In this document: piece after piece, positions 43,823 to 53,468 of the stretch
How the letters are laid out: every line of letters starts with the position of its first letter
How positions within the stretch are numbered: position 1 is the stretch's first letter
From: Maricaulis sp048270265
GTDB taxonomy: Bacteria > Pseudomonadota > Alphaproteobacteria > Caulobacterales > Maricaulaceae
Length of the DNA: 64,000 nt
Reading direction: 5' to 3'
Assembly: GCF_048270265.1 (NCBI RefSeq)
Contig: NZ_JBLWTD010000007.1
Span: 62,001 to 126,000, forward strand
Translations under genes and position numbers: made by a program
The notes under the pieces: model-generated
What the model was told of the DNA's origin: nothing
Databases searched by the model: none
What the model saw: only the letters and a program-made list of their open reading frames with translations

Positions 43823-44494
43823 CTAACTCCCCACACTCATCGACAAGACCCGGCTGATCTCCGTCAAGGATCGCCCGGACTGGTCCTTCCAGCTATTGAA
43901 GGCCGCCTGCACCGCCGCGAGATCGCGCTTCGAGGTCGGCGGTTTGGCCACGACGCCCTCGGCGATCAGGCGGGCGCTGACGTCCTTGGAGAGGATGAAG
44001 CTCTCCTTGCCCATCCAGCGCATCACGCGTTGGCCGGTGGCCCCGCCCAGCCGTGAGCCGCGCCTGGCGAGCACATCCATCAGGCCGATGAAATCATCCG
44101 CCGGCCAGTCGGCGAAGAATTTGGCGGCGCTGCCATGCTCGGCGGCGAGATCGGTGAGGAAGCGGGCATTTTCGATCACGGCCATGATCTTGGCGCCATT
44201 GCGGACAATGGCCTTGTCGGAGAGCAGCCGGTCCACCTCCTCATCGCCGTAAAACGCTACGCGCGGGGGATCAAAACCCTCGAAGGCGGTCTCGAAACCG
44301 GGCCATTTCGCCTCGATCACCTTCCAGTGGAAACCGGCCTGGAACAGGCATTTCGCCATCATCGACAGCCAGCGATCATCGGGTATGGCGGCGAGCTCCT
44401 CCGCCGGCAGTGGTTTCGACAGCAGGGCTTCCAGTGCGTCGGATCCGCCCTTGCGATCGGCGGCGATGGCGAAGATTTCCTCGAAGGTGCGCAT
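43823..44494 (-). CDS. DNA-3-methyladenine glycosylase I-like (Tag family)
   Basis: A 223-residue HhH-GPD-like protein of the Tag/YfjP-type family that removes alkylated adenine. FEEIFAIAADRKGGSDALEALL near the N-terminus, LSMMAKCLFQAGFHWKVIEAKWPGFETAFEGFDP near 44-77 and NGAKIMAVIENARFL near 99 match the family. It starts 9 bases after the HlyD-like gene stop on the same strand, so it may be read through from the ABC-exporter operon. The function given is by family only. Confidence 0.85.
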   Translation of the reverse strand: MRTFEEIFAIAADRKGGSDALEALLSKPLPAEELAAIPDDRWLSMMAKCLFQAGFHWKVIEAKWPGFETAFEGFDPPRVAFYGDEEVDRLLSDKAIVRNGAKIMAVIENARFLTDLAAEHGSAAKFFADWPADDFIGLMDVLARRGSRLGGATGQRVMRWMGKESFILSKDVSARLIAEGVVAKPPTSKRDLAAVQAAFNSWKDQSGRSLTEISRVLSMSVGS

Positions 44495-44503
44495 GATCAG
44501 ATC

Positions 44504-45721
44504 CTAGAGCGCGGCGTCGCGTTGCCTGACGGCGATCCCGTCGCGGATTTGCGGGCCGGGATACATCACGATCCTGTCGCCGGCTTCGAGGCCGGAGAGG
44601 ATTTGCGCCATGCGGCCATTCTCCTGGCCGATCTCCACCGGTGTCAGCGCGGCCCGGCCGTCCTCGACCCGGTAGACGGCCCATTGACCCTCGGAGCGGA
44701 ACAGGGCGGCGACGGGCAGTTGGACGACATCATCCTGCTGCCAGATCGTCACCGCCGCCTCGACGCGATAGCCATGGCCCAGCGCGGCCCATTGTGCGGG
44801 CTCGTCGAGCAGGTCGATGATGACATTGACGCGTTGTTCCTCGACGCCCAGTGCCGAGACCTTGATGAAGCCATAGGGCTCGATCCGGCGCACGCGGCCG
44901 CGCAGCGTGCCGCTGCCACCCCAGGCGGTGATCTCGGCAGCATCGCCTTCATGGATCTGCACCGCATCGGTGGAGAGGAATTCGACGACGATCTCCAGAT
45001 CGGCCGGATCGCCCATTTCCAGGATCGGCGTGCCGGGCACGACAATGCTTTCGCTTTCCTGCAACACCTGCAGCAGGCGGCCGCTGATCGGTGCATGGAT
45101 CTCGACCAGCCCGCCATTGGCGCCGTCCTCGCCGGGCTGGAGCAGGCGCGCCTGTGCCGCTTCCAGCTCGGCCTCGACGCGGGCGACATTGGCGCGCGCG
45201 GTATTGAGGCCGGCATAGGCCGTGCGCCGGGTCAGCCGGACGCGGTCGACAGCGCCCTGGGAGGCAACACCGGTGCCGAACAGGGTCTCGATACGCTCGG
45301 CCTCGGTGCGGGCATACTCATATTCCAGGGCGGCGCGCTGGGCCTCGGCATTGGCGAAGGCGAGGGCGGCCTCGGCCGAGCGCACGGCGGCGCGGGCCTC
45401 GGTCTGGGAGCGCGCATCAAGCAGGGCCGGATCGCTGGGCAATATGGTCGCCAGCACATCGCCGGCTGCAACGCTGTCACCGGCATCATGATTGACCCTG
45501 AGCAGGCGCCCGCCCAGCGGTGCCGAGACGACATAGACTTCGCGCACGCGGGTGCGCGCCTCGTCGCGGACGCTGACGGCCAGGCTGCCTCGGCTCACCT
45601 CGGCCAGATCGACCAGAACCGGTTGTGGCCGGAAGGCGAGGGCGAGCAGCACGACGAGGCCGATCCCGGCGATGGCCCAGAAGACGGTGCGGAAATTGAG
45701 TGTGATGCCGGCGATTTTCAA
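44504..45721 (-). CDS. HlyD/MacA-type periplasmic adaptor of an ABC exporter
   Basis: A 405-residue membrane-fusion protein. An N-terminal hydrophobic anchor (MKIAGITLNF then AIAGIGLVVLLALA) is followed by a lipoyl-like beta region (VYVVSAPLGGRLLRVNHDAGDSVAAGD), a coiled coil (about residues 110-190) and the second lipoyl half (VEIHAPISGRLLQVLQESES). The RND/MFP-type beta-barrel completes it. It follows the permease gene by 6 bases and would bridge it to an outer-membrane channel encoded elsewhere. Confidence 0.9.
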   Translation of the reverse strand: MKIAGITLNFRTVFWAIAGIGLVVLLALAFRPQPVLVDLAEVSRGSLAVSVRDEARTRVREVYVVSAPLGGRLLRVNHDAGDSVAAGDVLATILPSDPALLDARSQTEARAAVRSAEAALAFANAEAQRAALEYEYARTEAERIETLFGTGVASQGAVDRVRLTRRTAYAGLNTARANVARVEAELEAAQARLLQPGEDGANGGLVEIHAPISGRLLQVLQESESIVVPGTPILEMGDPADLEIVVEFLSTDAVQIHEGDAAEITAWGGSGTLRGRVRRIEPYGFIKVSALGVEEQRVNVIIDLLDEPAQWAALGHGYRVEAAVTIWQQDDVVQLPVAALFRSEGQWAVYRVEDGRAALTPVEIGQENGRMAQILSGLEAGDRIVMYPGPQIRDGIAVRQRDAAL

Positions 45722-45727
45722 AACCCG

Positions 45728-48121
45728 TTACTCCCCTGTTTTCAGCACGGCGACCATGTCGAGCCGTTCGATCTGGTGGCGCACCAGCAAGCTTGAGGCG
45801 ATGGTGATCCCGACCAGCAGCGCACCCGCGAGACCGAAGGTCGAGGCATTGATGACGAAGGGCAGGCGGAACAGTTCCGAACTCATCGCCTGCGCCAGAA
45901 ACCAGGCCATGCCCGTACCCGCCGCCGCCCCGACCGGCAGGGCCAGCAGCGTCAGAAACGCCACCTCGCCGAGCAGGATATAGGAGACATCGGCAACGGT
46001 GAAACCGAGCACCCGCAGGGAGGCGAGCTCGCGCTGCCGCTCCGCGAAGGAAATGCGCACGCTGTTATAGATCACACCCAGCGCGATCAGTCCGGCAAAA
46101 CCGGTATAGATCCAGATCGCGGTGCCCAGATTTTGCTGCATCAGATCATCGAGATTCTGCGCCGCCAGGGCCTGCAGCCCGGTCCCGGCGACCAGCGGCA
46201 CGGATTTGAGCGTGTTGTAGAGTGTGTCGACCTGGTCCGGATCAACGATCAGATAGGCACCGGAGACCACATCACCCTCGCCGAGCAGGGCGTTGAGATC
46301 GCCGATCCGCATCTGGGCACCGGAGCCGATCAGCGTCGTGGTGACGGCCGAAACCGGCACCTGCAGCACCGGACGGCGGCCTTCGGCGATGTGGATTTCC
46401 AGCATCTCGCCGGCCTCGATATCGAGCTTGGTCGCCAGATCCTGCGACAGGACAAGCCCGCCCGGCGGCGGCGAGACGGTGCGGTATTGCGCATCGACCA
46501 TGCGCGACAATTCCGGGTCGGCCGGGCTGCCCATCAGCGCCGCGCGCTCTTCCAGATTGCCATGCCGCAGCCGCGCCGAGACCGCGCGGAAGGGTTCGGC
46601 GGCGAGCACGCCGGGCAGGCGTTCAATGCTGTGATAGGCGGCACGCGAGCGCGGCTGAACGAACGTGACAGACACGTCGTAGCGATTGGAAACATTGAAG
46701 AAACCATCCATCATCACGCTCATGGAGTCGATGAAGAACATCGTCCCGATCAACAAGGCGCCCGAGGCTGCGACGCCGGCGACGGTGAGGCTGGCGCGGA
46801 TGGGCCAGCGAATGATCTGACGCAATATCATGCGTGTCTGCTGGTCGATCCGGTGCCAGCGGGTAATGCCCATTCCGGCCGCCTTGGAATAATCCGGCGG
46901 CGGTGGCTGGGTCATCGCATCGGCCGGATTGAGGCTGGCGGCGCGGCGCACGGCAATCGCGGCGCCGCCGAGAATCGCGACCGCGGTGATGGCAATGACG
47001 ATGGCATAGGTGCGCGGATCGGCATTGAAGACGAGGAAGGGGAAGCGATAGTATTGCGTATACATGATCGCCATTTCGCGCCCGAGCCAGATGCCCAGCC
47101 CGCCGCCGATCAGGAGCCCGGCCAGGCCGATCACGGCGACCAGTTTCATGTAGTGCCAGCCGACCTCGTCATCACGATAGCCAAAGGCCTTGAGCAAGCC
47201 GATCCCGGCGCGCTGCACGGCGATCAGGCGCGAGATGACGATATTGACCAGGAAGGCGGCCACCAGCAGGAAGATGGGCGGCAGGACATTGCCCATGGTG
47301 CGCAGCTGGTCGATCTCGCTGGAGACGAAGACATCGGAAATCTGCTCGTCGCGGCCATAGGCGCCCGGGGCGCCATAGGGTTCGAACAGGAGGTCGAGCT
47401 CGGCGATCACCGCGGCCTCGCTGGCCCCGTGTGACAGCCGCACCACGGCCTCGTTGAAGGCCCCGTCCTGGTCGACCGCACGCGCCAGCGCCTGACGCCC
47501 CATCCACATCACGCCGAACAGGCGATCATCCGGTACGATCTCGCCTGGCGCGATGGTGTAGACATGCTCGGGCGAGAGGCCGATGCCGACGATGACGAGG
47601 TGAGCGCGATGGCCATGGATGGTCGCGGACACCGTATCGCCGATCTCCAGCTCATGCGCCGTGGCAAAGCTTTCCAGCACCACCACTTCATCGCTGTGGT
47701 CGACCTCGGGGGTGCGGCCGCGGGTGAGATAGAGCTGGTTGACCGAGGGCAGGCCGGTATCAGGCAGGGAGAGGATTTCGCCGGAGGCCGGCTCGCTCAT
47801 GCCCGGCATGTCGAACAGGGCGCCGGCGCGGATGCGCGTCTCGGCGGCCTGCACGCCGTCCAGGCCGCGAATATCGCTCAGCAGGGCCTGCGGGGCTCGC
47901 ACCACCGGGGCCCAGATATCGGCCAGCAAATAGCGCTCATAATAGGCGCGCCGCGTCTCCTGCAGCGAATTGAGCATGCCGGTCGAGAGCAATTGCACCG
48001 AGACGCCGCCGGCGATGACGAAGGCGATCGCCAGCGCCTGGGTCTTCATCCCCCACAGATCGCGCCACAGCTTGCGATCAAGCACGGAGAGCCAGCTCAA
48101 GAGTCCGCCCCCGCCTACCAT
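45728..48121 (-). CDS. ABC exporter permease with two FtsX domains
   Basis: A 797-residue MacB/LolC-like permease. Hydrophobic helices lie near residues 28-48, 280-305, 325-350 and 375-395, then a second unit starts near 460 and ends with three helices in the last 150 residues, the layout of tandem FtsX modules with periplasmic MacB-type domains (for example LADIWAPVVRAPQALLSDIR). Its ATG (48121) overlaps the ATPase stop by 7 bases. It works with the ATPase and adaptor on either side. Confidence 0.88.
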   Translation of the reverse strand: MVGGGGLLSWLSVLDRKLWRDLWGMKTQALAIAFVIAGGVSVQLLSTGMLNSLQETRRAYYERYLLADIWAPVVRAPQALLSDIRGLDGVQAAETRIRAGALFDMPGMSEPASGEILSLPDTGLPSVNQLYLTRGRTPEVDHSDEVVVLESFATAHELEIGDTVSATIHGHRAHLVIVGIGLSPEHVYTIAPGEIVPDDRLFGVMWMGRQALARAVDQDGAFNEAVVRLSHGASEAAVIAELDLLFEPYGAPGAYGRDEQISDVFVSSEIDQLRTMGNVLPPIFLLVAAFLVNIVISRLIAVQRAGIGLLKAFGYRDDEVGWHYMKLVAVIGLAGLLIGGGLGIWLGREMAIMYTQYYRFPFLVFNADPRTYAIVIAITAVAILGGAAIAVRRAASLNPADAMTQPPPPDYSKAAGMGITRWHRIDQQTRMILRQIIRWPIRASLTVAGVAASGALLIGTMFFIDSMSVMMDGFFNVSNRYDVSVTFVQPRSRAAYHSIERLPGVLAAEPFRAVSARLRHGNLEERAALMGSPADPELSRMVDAQYRTVSPPPGGLVLSQDLATKLDIEAGEMLEIHIAEGRRPVLQVPVSAVTTTLIGSGAQMRIGDLNALLGEGDVVSGAYLIVDPDQVDTLYNTLKSVPLVAGTGLQALAAQNLDDLMQQNLGTAIWIYTGFAGLIALGVIYNSVRISFAERQRELASLRVLGFTVADVSYILLGEVAFLTLLALPVGAAAGTGMAWFLAQAMSSELFRLPFVINASTFGLAGALLVGITIASSLLVRHQIERLDMVAVLKTGE

Positions 48122-48852
48122 GTGATGTCCCTGGGGTGTTTGGGATCGGGATTGATGCGCACTTCGCGCACCATGCCGTCGCCGAACACCACCACCCGGT
48201 GAGCCATGGCGGCGACGCCGGCATTGTGGGTGATGATCAGCGTGGTGGCGCCGAGCTCGTCATTGACGGTTTTCAGCGCTTCGAGCACGCGCGACCCCGT
48301 CGTGGAGTCCAGCGCCCCGGTCGGTTCGTCGCAGAGCAGGACGGAGGGTTGTTTGGCGATGGCGCGGGCGATGGCGACGCGTTGCTGTTCACCGCCCGAC
48401 ATCTGGGCCGGGAAATGGCTCTGCCGCTCCTTCAGCCCGACCATATCCAGCGCCGCATCCGGGGTGAGGGGATTGTCGGCGATCTCGGTCACGAGCGCGA
48501 CATTCTCCCAGGCCGTCAGGGAGGGCATGAGATTGTAGAACTGGAACACGAAGCCGACATTGCGGCGCCGGTACTGGGTCAGCGCCTGGCGGCTGGCACG
48601 GCCGATATCGCGCCCACGGAAGAAGACCTCGCCGCTGGTCGCCTTGTCGAGACCGCCGATAATGTTGAGGAAGGTCGACTTGCCGCTGCCCGAGGCGCCG
48701 AGCACCACGACCAGCTCGCCATCGGGCAATTCCAGATCGACGCCGCGCAGGGCCTGCACCTCGGCGGCGCCCTTGCCATAGGTCTTGGTCAGCCCGCGCG
48801 TGCGAAAACACAGGCCTTCCATCGGCTCTGTCGGTGCTTTCTGCGTCGGCAT
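48115..48852 (-). CDS. ABC exporter ATPase (MacB/LolD type)
   Basis: A 245-residue ATP-binding protein. Walker A GASGSGKST (near residue 52), the signature MSGGEQQR, Walker B VLLCDEPTGALD and the switch His in IITHN are all intact. The Q-loop region VGFVFQFYNLMPSLTAWENV is typical of the LolD/MacB group. A GAGGGAGA site precedes ATG 48852. It is the first gene of the operon ATPase-permease-adaptor-(Tag). Confidence 0.93.
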   Translation of the reverse strand: MPTQKAPTEPMEGLCFRTRGLTKTYGKGAAEVQALRGVDLELPDGELVVVLGASGSGKSTFLNIIGGLDKATSGEVFFRGRDIGRASRQALTQYRRRNVGFVFQFYNLMPSLTAWENVALVTEIADNPLTPDAALDMVGLKERQSHFPAQMSGGEQQRVAIARAIAKQPSVLLCDEPTGALDSTTGSRVLEALKTVNDELGATTLIITHNAGVAAMAHRVVVFGDGMVREVRINPDPKHPRDITW

Positions 48853-48891
48853 GGGCTCTCCCTCGGGAGTGTCAGGCCTCTTGGATAGACG

Positions 48892-50217
48892 TCAATCAGC
48901 TGGCGCGGAAGGCGACACTTCGTCCGTCTTGCGCTGGCGGCCGAGGAAATAGACCGGCAGGCCGGCCACGGTCAGTACCATGCCCCAGAACAGGACTTCC
49001 AGGCCTGATCCAAAGATCGCGAAACAGGAATAGAGCCCGGCGAGCAAGGCGATGATCGCCCAGGACCGCGCCGACTTCCAGGAGTGGCGCAGCTCGGCCA
49101 GGGCGCTGACCAAGAGTGGCGCCAGCAAGGTCACCGTGCTCATCATCAGCAGGAAGGTGAAGGCGCCGACCAGACCGCGCGAATAGCTCGCGATCAGCAG
49201 CAGGGAACCGAGGGTGAGCGAGATCAGCAGCGACCATTTTGGCGCACCGCCGGCATTGGGTGTCGCCAGGAATCTGGGTGCCAGCCGGTCGAGCGCCACT
49301 GCCATTGGCAATTGGCCGGACAGGAAGATGATGCCGTTCAGGGCGCCGGCGGTCGCAATCAGGGCGCCGATGGAGATCAGTGGCGCACCCCAGGGGCCAA
49401 GGCGTTGGGCGGCGTCGGCAAAGGGCGATGTGGAGGCCGCGAGCTGGTCGGTCGGAACCAGCATCATCACCGCGGCTGTGGATCCGATATAGATAATCGC
49501 GACGGTGATGGTGCCGATGACGGTGGCGCGCGGGATGGTCTTTTCCGGATTGCGAACCTCACCGGCGGGAATCGTCCCGGATTCAAGCCCGGCAAAGGCC
49601 CACATCGTCAGCAGGGCCGTCGTCGAGAGCACGCCGATGAAGGTGCCGCCCGATGGATTGACCGCCGGCAGGTGGGAAATCTCTCCGGCTACGGCACCGA
49701 GGCCGATGATCAGCAGGATGGGCAGAAGCTTGAGCACGGTCATGGCCAGCTGCAGCAGGCTCGCCTCCGAGGCACCGCGCAGGGAGACGAGGCCGAGGCT
49801 CCAGATCAGCACCAGGGCGACCCCGGCCTGGGCCATCGGGACCTGTCCGAGTGCCGGGACGAAGACGGTGACATAGCCGACGAAGGCAATCGCGACGGCC
49901 GGGATGGCGATCCAGTAGGAGGCCCAATAGCCCCAGACGACGAGAAAGCCCGGCAGATCGCCAAACGCGTCATGGGCATAGGCATAGGGCCCGCCCGTCC
50001 GGGTCGTGCGCACAGCCAGCCGGCCGAGCGTCAGCGCCAGCAGGATCGAGCCGCCCGCCGTCAGGGCCCAGCCGGCAAAGCCCATCAGGCCATAGGGCGC
50101 CATCACGGCCGGCAGCATGAATATCCCCGAACCGATCATCACCCCGACGGTCAGCGACCAGCAGCCCCAGAAACCGATCGCATTATGCTGCGGCCTTCCG
50201 TTTGAATCTTCAGCCAT
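48892..50217 (-). CDS. APC-family amino acid/amine permease
   Basis: A 441-residue APC-superfamily permease with twelve predicted helices. GVMIGSGIFMLPAVMAPYG near the N-terminus is the conserved helix 1 motif, and AFAGLESGTIPAGEVRNPEKTIPRATVIGT is the helix 6/7 signature. The start is 4 bases after the stop of the Rieske oxygenase gene, so transport of the oxygenase substrate is an attractive inference. The substrate is not identifiable. Confidence 0.9.
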   Translation of the reverse strand: MAEDSNGRPQHNAIGFWGCWSLTVGVMIGSGIFMLPAVMAPYGLMGFAGWALTAGGSILLALTLGRLAVRTTRTGGPYAYAHDAFGDLPGFLVVWGYWASYWIAIPAVAIAFVGYVTVFVPALGQVPMAQAGVALVLIWSLGLVSLRGASEASLLQLAMTVLKLLPILLIIGLGAVAGEISHLPAVNPSGGTFIGVLSTTALLTMWAFAGLESGTIPAGEVRNPEKTIPRATVIGTITVAIIYIGSTAAVMMLVPTDQLAASTSPFADAAQRLGPWGAPLISIGALIATAGALNGIIFLSGQLPMAVALDRLAPRFLATPNAGGAPKWSLLISLTLGSLLLIASYSRGLVGAFTFLLMMSTVTLLAPLLVSALAELRHSWKSARSWAIIALLAGLYSCFAIFGSGLEVLFWGMVLTVAGLPVYFLGRQRKTDEVSPSAPAD

Positions 50218-50221
50218 GCCC

Positions 50222-51307
50222 TTATCCCCCCGAGGCGCGGGCATAGGCCTCGCGCAGCAAATTCTGCCAATGCCAGACGCCGGCCTCCTGGCTGGGCGAC
50301 AAGCGCCCGGGCTGGTAGGCGCCGCTATTCAACCCGTGCTGGACCCGCTCGCAGATCAGCCGGTCCTCTTCCTGGATCTCGTCGGAAAAGGCGTCATCGG
50401 CGTCTGCCATGCTTTCCAGGCCCGGCGCGTAGTAGAAATCGAATTCGATCCGGCAATGGGACGGCCCGTCGGGCACGACGCGATTGGTCTGCATCCGGCC
50501 GGGCAGGATATTGAGCATGGTGTTGGGATAGATGAAGAAATACAGCGCCTCACCATCGGCATAAATGCCATTGGGATCGCTCACCGGCGCGCGCTGCAGC
50601 GACCAGAAATCGGCCAGCTCGGTCTTGTATTGCGGATAGCTGACGACCCCGCTCAGCCCGGGATGCACGAAGGGCAGGTGATAGCCCTCGAGGTAATTGT
50701 CGACATAGGTCTTCCAGTTGGCGGCTACCTTGTAGATGCGGCTGTGATGATGGCGCATGCCCGCCAGATCATAGGGCGCGGTGAGGGCATCAATGCCGGC
50801 CATGACGGTGTCAAATTCCGGACCGCCAGCGCGGGCGCGCGCGAAGGTCATGCCCTGCCATTCGCGCAGTTCGATGCGGGCGAGGGCGATGCCGTCGCGG
50901 TCGAAATCGGTCGCATCCTGCATTTCCGGCGCGGTGCGCAATTGCCCGTCCAGATCATAGGTCCAGCCGTGATAGGCGCAGCGCAGCCGTTTGGCGCCCT
51001 TGCCGTCACAGGTCGCGAGCGGGCCGGCGCGATGGCGGCAGACATTGACGAAGCCGTTCAGCACTCCATCCGCCGCGCGGACAATCAGCACCGGCACACG
51101 CCCGAGCGTGCGCACGACATGATCGCCCGGCTCCGCCACGGCCGATGCCGGGCACAGGATCTGCCAGCCTGGCTCCAGAATCTCCGCCTGATCGACGCCC
51201 AGCCAGTCATCGCCGGAATAGAAGTCCGGCGCGAGGGCAGAGGCTTCATCCAGTGCCTGCGGCTGCAGGCGTGGATCCGTTGGTTTGGGAGAAATTCCGT
51301 CGCTCAT
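50222..51307 (-). CDS. Rieske-type aromatic ring-hydroxylating/choline-type oxygenase, alpha subunit
   Basis: A 361-residue Rieske non-haem iron oxygenase. The [2Fe-2S] ligands are in NVCRHRAG (near residue 90) and CAYHGWTYD (near 110). The mononuclear iron site is in NWKTYVDNYLEGYHLPFVH (near 200), with the conserved Asp, Glu and two His. Length and layout resemble choline monooxygenase or GbcA-type enzymes more than classical ring dioxygenases. No ferredoxin reductase gene is adjacent. It is followed after 4 bases by an APC permease. Confidence 0.92.
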   Translation of the reverse strand: MSDGISPKPTDPRLQPQALDEASALAPDFYSGDDWLGVDQAEILEPGWQILCPASAVAEPGDHVVRTLGRVPVLIVRAADGVLNGFVNVCRHRAGPLATCDGKGAKRLRCAYHGWTYDLDGQLRTAPEMQDATDFDRDGIALARIELREWQGMTFARARAGGPEFDTVMAGIDALTAPYDLAGMRHHHSRIYKVAANWKTYVDNYLEGYHLPFVHPGLSGVVSYPQYKTELADFWSLQRAPVSDPNGIYADGEALYFFIYPNTMLNILPGRMQTNRVVPDGPSHCRIEFDFYYAPGLESMADADDAFSDEIQEEDRLICERVQHGLNSGAYQPGRLSPSQEAGVWHWQNLLREAYARASGG

Positions 51308-51464
51308 TGCAGGACGTTATGGCGGGCCGCCTGTGGCGGCAAGGGATTTGACGGTGCAGCGCGGGCGGACCCGGTCCTGCCCTGCCGGTGGCAATCGGTC
51401 GCGATTGCCGCGCCGTGCGGGCCAGCCTAGGCTTGTCCCTTCACACAACAGGGATATTGGCCGC

Positions 51465-52169
51465 ATGAAACGTTCGAAATTCACCCATCCCGAACATCAT
51501 GGCGTCGAGCGGATCGGCTGGCTGCGCGCCGGCGTGCTCGGTGCCAATGACGGCATTGTCTCCACGGCCAGCCTGATCGTTGGTGTCGCGGCGGCCAATG
51601 CCGGACCGGCGGAGATCCTTGTTGCCGGCACGGCCGGACTGGTCGCCGGGGCGATGTCGATGGCGGCGGGTGAATATGTCTCCGTCAGCTCGCAGGCGGA
51701 TGCCGAAGCGGCCAATCTCGCCCGCGAGCGCCAGGAACTGGCCGATGACCCGGTCGGCGAACAGGCGGAACTCGCCGGCATCTATGTGGCGCGTGGACTG
51801 ACCAAGGAGCTCGCCGACCAGGTCGCGGTGCAATTGATGGCGAAAAATGCTTTGCAGGCCCATGCCCGCGACGAGTTGGCGATCTCCGCGATCACCACAG
51901 CCAAACCGATCCAGGCCGCGGTGACCTCGGCGATCACCTTCTCCACCGGCGCGGCCCTGCCGCTGCTGGTCGCCGTGCTGGCGCCGCACAGCCTGACCAT
52001 CCCGGCCACCGCCATCGCCTCGCTCATCTCACTGGCCGCGCTTGGCGGAATGAGCGCCCGTATCGGCGGCGCGGATATCGTCAAGGCGACGGTGCGCGTG
52101 ACCTTCTGGGGCGCGGTTGCGATGGCGGTGACAGCGGCAATCGGGGCGGTGTTCGGCGTTGCGGCCTGA
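51465..52169 (+). CDS. VIT/CCC1-family metal transporter
   Basis: A 234-residue membrane protein of the vacuolar iron transporter/CCC1 type for Fe2+ or Mn2+. RIGWLRAGVLGANDGIVSTASLIVGVAAA is the helix 1 signature and GAMSMAAGEYVSVSSQADAE (near residue 65) the helix 2 motif. The cytoplasmic ELADDPVGEQAELAG metal-binding loop and three C-terminal helices follow. ATG 51465 was chosen at the family start. It is divergent from the Rieske gene. Confidence 0.93.
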   Translation: MKRSKFTHPEHHGVERIGWLRAGVLGANDGIVSTASLIVGVAAANAGPAEILVAGTAGLVAGAMSMAAGEYVSVSSQADAEAANLARERQELADDPVGEQAELAGIYVARGLTKELADQVAVQLMAKNALQAHARDELAISAITTAKPIQAAVTSAITFSTGAALPLLVAVLAPHSLTIPATAIASLISLAALGGMSARIGGADIVKATVRVTFWGAVAMAVTAAIGAVFGVAA

Positions 52170-52175
52170 ACAGGG

Positions 52176-53396
52176 TCATCGCGCGGCGGCTGCCGCGTCC
52201 TCACCCGCCGGGGCGAATTTCCAGTCCCACCGCTCGGTAACGGCGGGGAAGCTTTCCGCAGGGTAGTAGGCATCAAACTGGGCCATGGCACGCAGCGTTT
52301 CCGGTTCGCAGTGCCATGCCTGCCGGATGCCCTCGTCGTACTGGAGCCCTGCCGAGGGTAATTCTGCGTTCTGGAGCCGTTCGACCCGTGCCGCCACTTC
52401 GTTCACGACCTGCTCGCACTCCGGCGGAAGATGGCTCAGAGCGGTTTCGCGGACAGGATGGTTGGCGATTGTCGCGTGAATCGCGACCCAGACCGGTGTG
52501 GCGGACAAGAAATCGGCGTCATCTTCGCCGGTCCAATGATAGGGCTCGAGGCTGTCGAGCCAGACTGTCCGCGCGGCTGGATAGCCCAATGCAACCCAAT
52601 CCGGAAGGTGTGATCCGAATGAGGGGCAATACAGCGCGGGTTCAAACTGGGGATCGCGAAGGGTTTCCGCCGGGGGAGGAATGAAGTCGAGGCATTCGGC
52701 AATAGCCTGCGTTTGGCCCCAATCGGCAGCCTGGCTCTGCATCAATACGCCGCGGATGCGCAACGACTGATCACTGGCTGCCCTGAGTGTGAGCGAGGCC
52801 GCGTACAGGACTTCACGGCACACCAGCCGACGCCGGTTGTGCTCGGCAGAAGTTCTGTGCGGATCGAGCGGTGCATCCCGCAGTGTGGCTTCAAGCGCGG
52901 CCCAATGTGGTGAAGCATCGTAGGCCATAAGCTGATCGCTGCAGGCCTGGACGACGTCCAGAAGCGCTGCGTGAGGGTTGCCATTGGGGCTGTCCGTGTA
53001 GCTATCCATCCAAGCCATGATACGTGTCCGAAGGAACCATCCATTGTTCAGATCATGCCGCAGCTGCTCGCTTGATTGGGCATAGAAAGCCGATAGCCAC
53101 TTGATCCTGTTCCGGTGAATCATCGCTCCGGAATCGTCCTCTTCCTCATAATCGAACTGCCCCGTCCGATAGCCACAGGCATTGCGTTCCGCGAGTTCGC
53201 CGAGGGCGGTGGCGGCTGGCGGGTAATCGGCTTCGATGCCGACGCGGATCAGTGTGAGTTCTTCCTCGCAATCGGCTCGGGCGGCCGCTGCCGCATAGCG
53301 CTGGTCCCAATGCACCGAGCGCGTCGGCCATGGGGCGTCAAACCACCAGATTGCGGCGGCGAGGCTGACCAGAAGGGCGAGGGCGATCCATCTCAT
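52176..53396 (-). CDS. Signal-anchored protein of unknown function
   Basis: A 406-residue protein with an N-terminal hydrophobic segment (MRWIALALLVSLAAAIWWF) that is either a signal peptide or an anchor. The rest is soluble, rich in Trp and acidic residues (for example DYEEEDDSGAMIH) and has about eight cysteines, mostly spaced widely. The local base composition looks somewhat less GC-rich than neighbouring genes, which hints at a different history. No family is recognised. Confidence 0.72.
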   Translation of the reverse strand: MRWIALALLVSLAAAIWWFDAPWPTRSVHWDQRYAAAAARADCEEELTLIRVGIEADYPPAATALGELAERNACGYRTGQFDYEEEDDSGAMIHRNRIKWLSAFYAQSSEQLRHDLNNGWFLRTRIMAWMDSYTDSPNGNPHAALLDVVQACSDQLMAYDASPHWAALEATLRDAPLDPHRTSAEHNRRRLVCREVLYAASLTLRAASDQSLRIRGVLMQSQAADWGQTQAIAECLDFIPPPAETLRDPQFEPALYCPSFGSHLPDWVALGYPAARTVWLDSLEPYHWTGEDDADFLSATPVWVAIHATIANHPVRETALSHLPPECEQVVNEVAARVERLQNAELPSAGLQYDEGIRQAWHCEPETLRAMAQFDAYYPAESFPAVTERWDWKFAPAGEDAAAAAR

Positions 53397-53468
53397 GATT
53401 GCAGGTTATGAGATTGCGGACCCGGGGGCGAGGGGGATCGCTTCGCTCCGTGTCCCGATGGGGCAGAC

